A DNA stretch of 9,555 nt from NCBI GenBank assembly GCA_051878795.1, contig JBJEKU010000072.1:1-9555 (forward strand), read 5' to 3'. Shown here piece after piece: positions 1-5,226 of this stretch. The notes beneath the pieces were generated by a model. It ran no database searches and was not told the origin of the DNA. It saw only the letters and a list, made by a program, of their open reading frames with translations. The stretch comes from W1P20-047 sp051878795 (GTDB lineage: Bacteria > Actinomycetota > Coriobacteriia > Coriobacteriales > Eggerthellaceae). The first letter of the stretch is position 1. Every line of letters begins with the position of its first letter. The translations under genes and the position numbers were made by a program.

Positions 1-52
1 CACTTGACTGGGGGTCAAGGGGTCGCAGGTTCGAATCCTGTCAACCCGACCA
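1..52 (+). tRNA. tRNA-Pro (anticodon GGG), 3' part only
   Basis: The 5' half lies outside the window. The anticodon arm is clear: stem CTTGA (3-7) pairs with TCAAG (15-19) around the 7-nt loop CTGGGGG (8-14), giving anticodon GGG at 10-12. A 5-nt variable loop follows (20-24). The T arm has stem GCAGG/CCTGT and loop TTCGAAT (30-36). The 3' acceptor strand is CAACCCG (42-48), with discriminator A49 and an encoded CCA at 50-52. The isotype follows directly from the anticodon. tRNA genes of this kind are common integration points, which fits the accessory genes immediately downstream. Confidence 0.93.
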
Positions 53-60
53 GCTAGAAC

Positions 61-97
61 AGCAGGTCAGAGGAACAATCTTCTGGCCTGCTTTTTT
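61..97 (+). terminator. Rho-independent terminator of the tRNA gene
   Basis: An 11-bp stem, AGCAGGTCAGA (61-71) with TCTGGCCTGCT (82-92), contains one G-U pair. It closes a 10-nt loop and runs into a T tract at 92-97. It lies 8 nt after the tRNA CCA end, the expected place for a tRNA terminator. Confidence 0.9.
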
Positions 98-188
98 GTT
101 TACTGCGCTGTACGTGAGGTGTTTCGTGCAACCTTACCTTGGTTCAGGATCTTCACCGCACCCCTATGTTATTAACTGCAAATTAGCA

Positions 189-226
189 GATACAGCCTTC
201 CGGGATTCGAATTGCTGAAGGCTATC
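189..226 (-). terminator. Possible weak terminator hairpin after the TIR gene
   Basis: AGCCTTC (194-200) and GAAGGCT (217-223) pair perfectly around a 16-nt loop. GAT/ATC pairs outside them after a 2-nt bulge. The hairpin is about 45 nt past the stop of the minus-strand TIR gene. No U-run follows on the minus strand, so intrinsic termination is uncertain. The rest of 98-270 shows no gene that I can support. Confidence 0.3.
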
Positions 227-270
227 TTCTGTTTCGATTCGCGTGTTAAATCCCGCAGACCGAAGATTGG

Positions 271-819
271 CTACAATCGATAACAACCCGCCTTGCATTT
301 CGATTGCACCATGTAGTTGGTGCTTCTCAATGCCTTTTCGATGCTGTTCTTTTCCATCGGAATATGCAGCGTCGGAACCTCGTCCATCAGCCTCTTGAAA
401 GCGGGCAGCCTGTCCCACAGGGAATACACCTCGTCATTGAACCCGCCATCGTGCCTGATAGGGGCAATTCCCGGATATACAACGATGACCGGAAGACCCA
501 AGATGCCAACGCCGTACTCGATCTCCTCGGTTAGCGCCCTGCTCGCCTTGGTCTCCGAACTCAGGAAGAGAATGATGTTCTTTGAGCTCCTCAGCCTTTC
601 GCGCAGCCGGGGCTTAAGCGTCGCCTCCCAGCTGCTCCCATCCCTGACGTTGTACGTCTTCCCATGAGAATCGATGAAGGGAAAGCTCCGGTCCCGCCCC
701 TTCCAGGCACGGAGCATCATGTAGTAGACGAAGTCGTGCGCTGCGAATGCGCCGAGATTGCTTTCGCTAAACGGCTCGGCGACATAGAACGCTGCGTAGT
801 TTCCGTTTCTGTATGGCAT
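271..819 (-). CDS. TIR-like domain protein, Thoeris ThsB-type
   Basis: A 182-residue protein of the TIR-like family that includes Thoeris ThsB. In that system, TIR proteins sense phage and convert NAD into an ADP-ribose-type signal that activates ThsA. Seen here: a first beta strand and loop near 8-17, an 'HDFVYYMMLRAWK' helix (28-40), an FID strand (48-50), the segment KTYNVRDG (54-61), 'LKPRLRERLRSSKNIILFLS' (68-87), and the helix containing EEIEYG (98-103). In that helix Glu98 or Glu99 is the best candidate for the TIR catalytic glutamate. A hydrophobic strand PVIVVYPG follows (110-117). There is no signal peptide or membrane segment. The ATG is supported by AGGAG 7-8 nt upstream, which overlaps the stop codon of the preceding Macro-domain gene; only 10 nt separate the two, so they are co-transcribed and probably translationally coupled. 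The family call is strong. Defence function is inferred from the partner gene. Confidence 0.85.
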   Translation of the reverse strand: MPYRNGNYAAFYVAEPFSESNLGAFAAHDFVYYMMLRAWKGRDRSFPFIDSHGKTYNVRDGSSWEATLKPRLRERLRSSKNIILFLSSETKASRALTEEIEYGVGILGLPVIVVYPGIAPIRHDGGFNDEVYSLWDRLPAFKRLMDEVPTLHIPMEKNSIEKALRSTNYMVQSKCKAGCYRL

Positions 820-829
820 TAGCCGTCTC

Positions 830-1918
830 CTATCTTGTCAAACCGAGTTCGCGAGCCGCTTCCGGAAGCAAGGCAATCGTGACCTTACCGCCGATAAAGG
901 AGGAGCCTCCTATCACCGCATCCTCGATCATCCTGAACGACTCCGCCGAGCTCATACCCGTCCTCGAAAGTCCGGTCCCCAGCAAAGGCATGTAGAGGTC
1001 GGCCGCCTGCCCGAGCCGATCGTAGTGCCGGAGGAGCGAATCGATGGCGTTCGATATATCCTGCGGGGTGCTGTGGGCGTTTCCGTTGCAGTCGAATTTG
1101 GAGATGGCCAGAAGGAGGAATACGCACTTGTCCGTTTCCACGGCGGCAACGGTGCCGATCGGATAGCTCCCATCCGCCTCCTTTTCCACGCCCTCGAGCT
1201 CATACGACAGGCGCTCCTTGAGTTCGGCCTCCGATATCCCGGACTGCGACATGCGGGTCAGCCATTTTCCGTGGACGGTATTGGCGGAAACGCGCTTAGC
1301 ATCGAGACCCTCGTAAGCCCTTGTGACATGCGTCTCGAACGAGCAGTCCACGGGGATGACGACGAGGTTCTTTGCTTTCCTTCTCGGACCGAACCCGAAT
1401 CTGAACAGATCGCACACAGCCCATCCGAGCGATCCGGTGCCCTTCTTCCATACAAGGCCCCTGTTCTGGGACTTGTTCCCGAGGCCCATCACGCCGATCA
1501 AAGCACGGGCCATGAAAAGGCACGGATCTTCCAATGATGACTCCAGCTCTTCCTTGAGGAGGAGCTGCTTGCGTTCGGCCTCATCGGCCAGTCCCAGGAT
1601 CTCCTCGGCGAGCTCGCGAAAATACAGGGGGTTGAGGGTCTCATCCCACAAGACCTCGCATTCGGCGGCGACGCGTCGCTCCAGCCCGTGCTGAAGGCGC
1701 ACGTTCCTTAAAGCAACGGGGACATCCGCCTCCCCGTTCAATATCTTGCTGGTCCTGTGCTTGTCGAGGCGAAACTCCCTTCCGCCTCTCGCAAGAACCC
1801 TTCCCGCCTCCACATACGGTTCGATCAAGGCGTTCAGAAACGCCTCGTTTGAAGCGGATGGATTGCAGGCGCACCTTTTCGCAGCCTTCGCCAGCGTTGA
1901 GAGAGAAAGCAAGCGCAT
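830..1918 (-). CDS. ThsA-type Macro-domain protein, Thoeris-like effector
   Basis: A 362-residue protein with a C-terminal Macro domain of the kind found in Macro-type ThsA. Seen here: strand NLVVIPVDCSFET (184-196), the NTVHGKW segment (213-219), YPIGTV (252-257), the strand ending ISKFD (272-276), and the glycine-rich ligand loop PLLGTGLSR (311-319). Macro domains bind ADP-ribose derivatives, which matches a signal made by the neighbouring TIR protein. Residues 1-180 are mostly helical, with a helix-turn-helix-like stretch around 50-70 (LDKHRTSKILNG) and charged helices near 100-130. I see no pair of membrane helices, unlike the membrane-anchored Macro ThsA proteins. I prefer the ATG at 1918, preceded by GGGAAGG, although that spacing is short. 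A TTG at 1963 would add 15 residues without a good ribosome site. The gene is first in a two-gene operon. Ligand and effector mechanism are inferred. Confidence 0.8.
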   Translation of the reverse strand: MRLLSLSTLAKAAKRCACNPSASNEAFLNALIEPYVEAGRVLARGGREFRLDKHRTSKILNGEADVPVALRNVRLQHGLERRVAAECEVLWDETLNPLYFRELAEEILGLADEAERKQLLLKEELESSLEDPCLFMARALIGVMGLGNKSQNRGLVWKKGTGSLGWAVCDLFRFGFGPRRKAKNLVVIPVDCSFETHVTRAYEGLDAKRVSANTVHGKWLTRMSQSGISEAELKERLSYELEGVEKEADGSYPIGTVAAVETDKCVFLLLAISKFDCNGNAHSTPQDISNAIDSLLRHYDRLGQAADLYMPLLGTGLSRTGMSSAESFRMIEDAVIGGSSFIGGKVTIALLPEAARELGLTR

Positions 1919-2080
1919 CACCTTCCCGAATAAACACGACAACCTTCGACAACTATACAGCAACTTGGCGGAAACGACCTATCCGGCCCGGGAAATCACA
2001 CTGGAACCGCTCGGAACACCGGATCGGCAGCGGTTTTCGAGAAGGAATTTTAGGCTGCCGAAGAAACGTAAGGAGAGATC
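1919..2080. promoter_or_regulatory. Divergent intergenic region with two competing hairpins
   Basis: This holds the start regions of the minus-strand Thoeris-like operon and the plus-strand DUF4417 operon. On the plus strand, AACCGCT (2005-2011) can pair with AGCGGTT (2029-2035). CGGCAGC (2025-2031) can pair with GCTGCCG (2054-2060). The two helices share bases 2029-2031, so they cannot both form fully. The plus-strand ribosome site AAGGAG (2070-2075) is left outside both. A TATAGT at about 1953-1958 on the minus strand could be a -10 box, but I find no convincing -35. Confidence 0.4.
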
Positions 2081-2818
2081 ATGGAAGATCTTTCTTTCAG
2101 TTGGGGTAAGACCCCGCGCCCGGGTATTCGCGACCTATGGAATTCGAGCCTTTATGAAGGCGCGGATTGGACGGGGCTCGACAACCTGGAAGTGAGGTGC
2201 ACCGCAGCCCGTCCGTCAGAAAACATCATCTTGTGGACGCACGCGAAGCGCCTCCATAAGGAGCGGATCGCATCAGGCGACAAAGACTACCATGTCAACG
2301 CCTTCATCCACTGCTGCACAGACGATCAGAACTTCGATGGCGAGCGCGAGGGGATCTGGAAGAAGTGGGAGCACTTCTACGATGTCGCCAGCCATTTCGA
2401 CGGGATTACCGGAATCGACTTCAGCACGAATGCGGACTTCCCCGAACCGCTGAAGCGTTACCAGTTCCACAAGATGCGAGCGATCGAGCACGGGGCGATC
2501 CAGCGGGGGATCCCCGTCATACCTAACGCCCGTTGGGGCACCCCGGAGACCTGGGAGTACTGTTTCGACGGTATCCCCGAAGGCGAAATGCTCTGCGTCG
2601 GTACGGTGGGCAGCGGGCTTGGCAACATCGAGAACCGCCCAACCTTCGACGCCGGACTGCGAATGCTCATCGCACTCAAGCGCCCTCCCGCACTGACGGT
2701 CATCGGCTCGGAGAAATACCCGATCTTCCGCGAAGTGCGCGAATCCGGCATCGCCATATTCCAGTACGACGGCGAGACGTGCTCCTATTTCAAGGAGAAG
2801 GGAGGCCGCTATGTCTAA
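2081..2818 (+). CDS. DUF4417 family protein
   Basis: A 245-residue protein with the conserved landmarks of DUF4417, a family of unknown function that is frequent in phages and mobile elements. Visible segments are FIHCCTDDQNF (75-85), GIDFSTNADFP (111-121), GIPVIPNARWG (143-153) and CVGTVGS (172-178). The length is ordinary for the family. No signal peptide or membrane helix is seen, so it should be cytoplasmic. The ATG has an excellent ribosome site (AAGGAG, 5 nt upstream). Its end overlaps the start of the nuclease gene by 8 nt, so the two are translated from one message. No biochemical function can be assigned from the sequence. The overlap suggests a role linked to the nuclease or its mobility, but that is inference. 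Confidence 0.85.
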   Translation: MEDLSFSWGKTPRPGIRDLWNSSLYEGADWTGLDNLEVRCTAARPSENIILWTHAKRLHKERIASGDKDYHVNAFIHCCTDDQNFDGEREGIWKKWEHFYDVASHFDGITGIDFSTNADFPEPLKRYQFHKMRAIEHGAIQRGIPVIPNARWGTPETWEYCFDGIPEGEMLCVGTVGSGLGNIENRPTFDAGLRMLIALKRPPALTVIGSEKYPIFREVRESGIAIFQYDGETCSYFKEKGGRYV

Positions 2819-3350
2819 GCCGCCAAGTGGCCTCTTCCACGGTACCAGGGGCGACAGAGCATATCGCGGCGATGCGGAAAGCGTCATCGCCTCCCGCGTC
2901 AAGGGACTCGATCTGCGCGAACATCATACGACGCAGAAACAGCTAAGCATGAAGACGCGTCGCTCTATCGCGAAAAAAGTTCTCAATCGTACCGCAACAC
3001 GGGAGGAGTATAAGCGCTATATGTGGGACAAACGATTTGGAAAGCGCCGCAGGGCGGGGATAAAGAAGTACTGGAAGCAGGAACGTAACCGGCTTGAAAG
3101 AGGCGAAATGGGCACTCGCAATTGGACTCCTGAGCAAAGAGCAGGAATCCTTTCGGGTAAAACCCCTAAGTTCAACGGTAAGCCTATGCAGGCCCATCAT
3201 ACATATAGCGCTTCGAAGTATCCGCATCTGGCGAACAAAGGTGAAGTAATATATCCAGCAACGCATAATGAACACTATTTGGGTTGGCATGGCGGCGTCT
3301 ACAAGAATAGCTTGCCTGGTAAGCGCATACGACCCGTAAATGAGTTTTAG
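2811..3350 (+). CDS. HNH/Endo VII-type nuclease, toxin-like
   Basis: A 179-residue, very basic protein resembling the C-terminal tips of Gram-positive polymorphic toxins of the HNH/Endo VII superfamily. The N-terminal part (GLFHGTRGD 7-15, GLDLREH 32-38) and the basic helix 62-95 match the linker seen before such tips. The predicted catalytic part is 104-179: His129-His130 as the core pair, Asn153 and His155 in the NEH segment, and His160. I infer DNA or RNA cleavage from this histidine pattern. There is no secretion signal, LXG, WXG100 or repeat region, so this is a stand-alone toxin domain or a mobile-element nuclease. The ribosome site GGGAGG lies 5 nt before the ATG, inside the end of the DUF4417 gene. 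The region from about 2940 onward is visibly more AT-rich than the genes on either side, consistent with separate acquisition. Confidence 0.72.
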   Translation: MSKPPSGLFHGTRGDRAYRGDAESVIASRVKGLDLREHHTTQKQLSMKTRRSIAKKVLNRTATREEYKRYMWDKRFGKRRRAGIKKYWKQERNRLERGEMGTRNWTPEQRAGILSGKTPKFNGKPMQAHHTYSASKYPHLANKGEVIYPATHNEHYLGWHGGVYKNSLPGKRIRPVNEF

Positions 3351-3359
3351 GAGCAGCAA

Positions 3360-3686
3360 ATGGATATGAATGACACTCTGGCAATCAAGCTTCCCATCAT
3401 GGACGTGCCTGCAAAGGCGTGCATGTCGCTCAAGAAACTGACCGGTCTTTCTCTTGGGGAGATTAAAGGCAGAGCAGCCAATGATGACTACCTTTTCATT
3501 TGCGACTATGTGGATAACGACGGTTTAAAGCTCATGAACAAGATCAAACGGGAAATGAAGATGCTCGGCATTGTCGTACGCCAGTTCGAAGACGGAGTAG
3601 AAAAAACCCCCGAACTGTTTGACAACATCGAGAAGCTTCATAAAGAAATTGACGCTCAGTATGGCGCTTATGAAGATGAATTCTAA
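3360..3686 (+). CDS. Small acidic protein, probable immunity partner of the nuclease
   Basis: A 108-residue acidic protein. Residues 23-65 (starting SLKKLTGLSLGEIK) resemble the helix-turn arrangement of ribosomal L7/L12-like C-terminal folds, which also appears in small immunity-type proteins of Gram-positive bacteria. The C-terminus is helical and acidic (IEKLHKEID, ending YEDEF). It starts 9 nt after the nuclease stop. Its ribosome site AGGAG overlaps that stop codon, so production is tightly tied to the nuclease. A basic nuclease followed at once by a small acidic protein is the usual toxin-immunity arrangement. The immunity role rests on that context; I do not recognise a named immunity family. 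Confidence 0.65.
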   Translation: MDMNDTLAIKLPIMDVPAKACMSLKKLTGLSLGEIKGRAANDDYLFICDYVDNDGLKLMNKIKREMKMLGIVVRQFEDGVEKTPELFDNIEKLHKEIDAQYGAYEDEF

Positions 3687-3714
3687 CAATTGAAGCGGCT
3701 TGCAACTTATCGTG

Positions 3715-3750
3715 AAGATGGGAGGCGCCAAGGAAGACGTCTCCCATCTT
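3715..3750. terminator. Inverted repeat between convergent operons, possible terminator
   Basis: AAGATGGGAG (3715-3724) and CTCCCATCTT (3741-3750) form a perfect 10-bp stem with a 16-nt loop. It sits between the convergent ends of the immunity-like gene (3686) and the YbjQ gene (3831), where a shared terminator would be expected. No strong T-run follows on either strand, so intrinsic termination is only likely. Confidence 0.5.
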
Positions 3751-3830
3751 GCTATCGTGTACCAGGGGTGCGCGTTTCTGGGGAATATAACTCCCTAGTA
3801 TCTCTTCATGGTGGGAAGTAGGTGCAGCCC

Positions 3831-4415
3831 TTAGATCTTCTCGATTTCAACCGCTGTGCCGTTTGCGGTGAGCATCAGGTATGTTTCGTTCTTCATGGTT
3901 CCGCTGAACCCAGGGAACTGCCTGTCGACGGTAACGTAGTCGAAGCCCAAGCCCACCACCGCATTGCATCCAATTTCGGCTGCCGCCGCCTTCAACTCGT
4001 TGATGGCGGCAATCCTGATTTTCTTGATGGCGTCGTTTACTACATCGCTGGAAAAGCCCGACCCGAAGAAGCCGTCGGAGAGCATTATCGCCTCATCGCC
4101 CGACACGTATCCTCCGTAACGGACGATGTTGTAGCCTTCGAAGTTGGCAGTGGACGTGATGGGCATGGTGCGGGCGACTTCGGCAAGCCGTTCCTCTTCA
4201 GCTTGGATGATCGCGCGTTCTTCATCGAGTGCGAGCCGCTGTTCTTTGGCCTTCTGGAAAAGAGCTTCCAGCTTAGGTAGGTATTGGTCTTCGACCGCAA
4301 TTCCTTTCAGTGTGGTTTTGTAGGGAAAAGGGGTCTTGAATTTCAGGCACTTAACCACCGCTGGAAGGTCTTCGGTTTGCCCCAGCTGTTCGGCAACCTG
4401 CTTTACTAGCAACAT
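3831..4415 (-). CDS. YbjQ/UPF0145 domain protein with coiled-coil N-terminus
   Basis: A 194-residue protein in two parts. Residues 1-40 are a short module of unknown type. Residues 45-82 form a charged, probably coiled-coil helix (KLEALFQKAKEQR onward). Residues 87-192 match the YbjQ (UPF0145) family: MPITSTANFEGYNIVRYGGYV near 84-104, SDGFFGSG (113-120), a long helix, CNAVVGLGFDY (150-160), and a last strand near 178-192. YbjQ proteins are small oligomeric proteins once suggested to bind heavy metals; their role is unsettled. Stand-alone YbjQ proteins are near 100 residues, so this one carries an extra N-terminal half. The ATG has a perfect AGGAGG 5 nt upstream that overlaps the stop of the zinc-ribbon gene, so the two are coupled. 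No membrane segment is seen. Confidence 0.82.
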   Translation of the reverse strand: MLLVKQVAEQLGQTEDLPAVVKCLKFKTPFPYKTTLKGIAVEDQYLPKLEALFQKAKEQRLALDEERAIIQAEEERLAEVARTMPITSTANFEGYNIVRYGGYVSGDEAIMLSDGFFGSGFSSDVVNDAIKKIRIAAINELKAAAAEIGCNAVVGLGFDYVTVDRQFPGFSGTMKNETYLMLTANGTAVEIEKI

Positions 4416-4424
4416 AGAATCCTC

Positions 4425-4688
4425 CTAGAGTCGTTCCCGAGCGATAGCACAACTTGCATCGAGTTCCAGGACGAGCTGGTAGGTGCGCCTTGCCTGTGCT
4501 TTCATGCCATGTCGCCAATACATATCGGCCTTTGCCAGCATCGACTGGATCTGGCTATCTTTGTCGAGCGAGGCCGAATCCTGGGTTTTCTCTATTTCGA
4601 ACCTGGTTCCGCAGTATGGGCAAAGGCGATACCCATCATACTCTTCCAGTTCATTGCTACCGCAAGCGGTGCATACCATTGCCTTCAT
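4425..4688 (-). CDS. Small zinc-ribbon protein with TPR-like C-terminus
   Basis: An 87-residue protein. Cys6, Cys9, Cys23 and Cys26 (VCTACGS and LCPYCGT) form a zinc ribbon, followed by a polar linker. Residues 48-85 look like one and a half TPR-type helices (MLAKADMYWRHG, ARRTYQLVLELD). Such ribbons normally serve protein or nucleic-acid contacts; no enzyme motif is present. I chose the ATG at 4688 because GAAAGG lies 5 nt upstream and the ribbon starts directly after it. The open frame runs back to 4796, but those residues are not domain-like and overlap the promoter and the neighbouring pseudogene. It lies 9 nt upstream of the YbjQ gene in the same operon. The two may act together, for example as a small protein-quality or stress complex, but nothing here proves it. 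Confidence 0.72.
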   Translation of the reverse strand: MKAMVCTACGSNELEEYDGYRLCPYCGTRFEIEKTQDSASLDKDSQIQSMLAKADMYWRHGMKAQARRTYQLVLELDASCAIARERL

Positions 4689-4720
4689 AATCGCCTTTCG
4701 GAAGATGGAGCATATATACA

Positions 4721-4737
4721 CCGATTGTAGCAATCGG
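4721..4737 (-). promoter_or_regulatory. Extended -10 promoter inside a perfect palindrome
   Basis: CCGATTG-TAG-CAATCGG is a perfect 7-bp inverted repeat with a 3-nt spacer. Read on the minus strand it contains TGCTACAAT (4724-4732), an extended -10 element with TG one base before TACAAT. Transcription would start near 4717, about 30 nt before the zinc-ribbon ATG. No good -35 is visible. A dimeric repressor on the palindrome would block this promoter; that regulator is not in the window. Confidence 0.45.
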
Positions 4738-4741
4738 GGGT

Positions 4742-5086
4742 ATGCAATCTTGTGAAATCGACCGGTTAATAGGGGAGTCTGCCGTCCTAGTACCAATTAA
4801 TGGACATGGTGGAGAAATGAGTTCTGTGATTAGAAACATTCCGGATCTTCGATCGGCAGAAGTGTTTTCTTCGCAGTACTATTCCCTCTGATCCTTGGGA
4901 ATACGTGTTGAAATGCGTCAGGGTATTCTGTATCTGGGTTGCTGCGGGCAGGAGCTGGCGGTACGGGTCGATGGGGATTAGGTGTTTTCCGTGGGCGATG
5001 AGCTTGATCTGTTCCTGTCCCACAACAGCTTCCGCTTCTTCGACTCGGAAACCACGAAAGCCATAACTGTAGATTTGCAGGGATGA
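4742..5086 (+). pseudogene. Decayed C-terminal part of an ABC-transporter ATPase (TOBE-like region)
   Basis: One reading frame from 4742 to 5086 keeps protein-like sequence across two in-frame stops, TGA at 4889-4891 and TAG at 4979-4981. The first part (DRLIGESAVLVPI) resembles the 'FIGE-N' link after the ATPase domain of PotA/FbpC-type proteins. The later parts (CGQELAVRVDGD, then VFSVGDELDLFLS and FRFFDSET) resemble the TOBE strands that end such ATPases. The ATPase core itself (Walker A, signature, Walker B) is absent, so the gene is truncated at its 5' end as well as interrupted. The frame ends with TGA overlapping an ATG at 5083, the pattern of an old operon junction with the FmdE gene. 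The TOBE assignment is from motif likeness only. Confidence 0.55.
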
Positions 5087-5117
5087 TCGTTCCGATTACC
5101 GTATTCCTGCCTCAGTT

Positions 5118-5146
5118 AGTGTTACGGAATCAATATGAGTGTTACG
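5118..5146 (+). promoter_or_regulatory. Tandem AGTGTTACG repeats upstream of the FmdE operon
   Basis: AGTGTTACG occurs at 5118-5126 and again at 5138-5146. The 20-bp period is about two helical turns, as expected for side-by-side binding of a regulator. The core GTGTTAC also occurs twice upstream of the substrate-binding protein gene. Function is inferred. Confidence 0.4.
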
Positions 5147-5176
5147 ATTGCAACGATGTTAGTTACCAGCCAGAGG

Positions 5177-5205
5177 TGGGCAACCGCGCTGCCTTTGGAT
5201 ACGAT
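5177..5205 (+). promoter_or_regulatory. Candidate promoter of the FmdE operon
   Basis: TGGGCA (5177-5182) and TACGAT (5200-5205) are separated by 17 bp. Each matches four of six consensus bases. It would give a short leader before the ATG at 5227. This is weak evidence on its own. Confidence 0.25.
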
Positions 5206-5226
5206 TTGCGTGAAAGCGGGGTTGCA

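Noticed and set aside
205..220. TTCGAATCC on the minus strand near the tRNA, shared with the tRNA T loop
   Set aside because: The match is nine bases, in opposite orientation, and cannot form a T arm there, so it does not support an attachment-site duplicate.
1025..1537. 170-residue open frame on the plus strand
   Set aside because: It is antisense to the Macro-domain gene, which has recognisable motifs; this frame has none.
4817..4891. 24-codon leader peptide with a GGTGGAG ribosome site
   Set aside because: The same frame continues upstream and downstream with ATPase-tail-like residues, so a decayed gene explains it better.
4787..5023. 78-residue open frame on the minus strand
   Set aside because: It has no recognisable domain or ribosome site and lies opposite the ATPase remnant, whose plus-strand frame carries the meaningful residues.
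5161..5200. Possible cobalamin riboswitch (AGCCAG followed by GGTGGGC)
   Set aside because: Only the first bases resemble a B12 box; the other conserved riboswitch segments are missing.
5083..5226. N-terminal extension of the FmdE protein from ATG 5083
   Set aside because: The 48 residues are not FmdE-like and the stretch contains tandem repeats and a promoter-like pair; the conserved domain begins just after ATG 5227.
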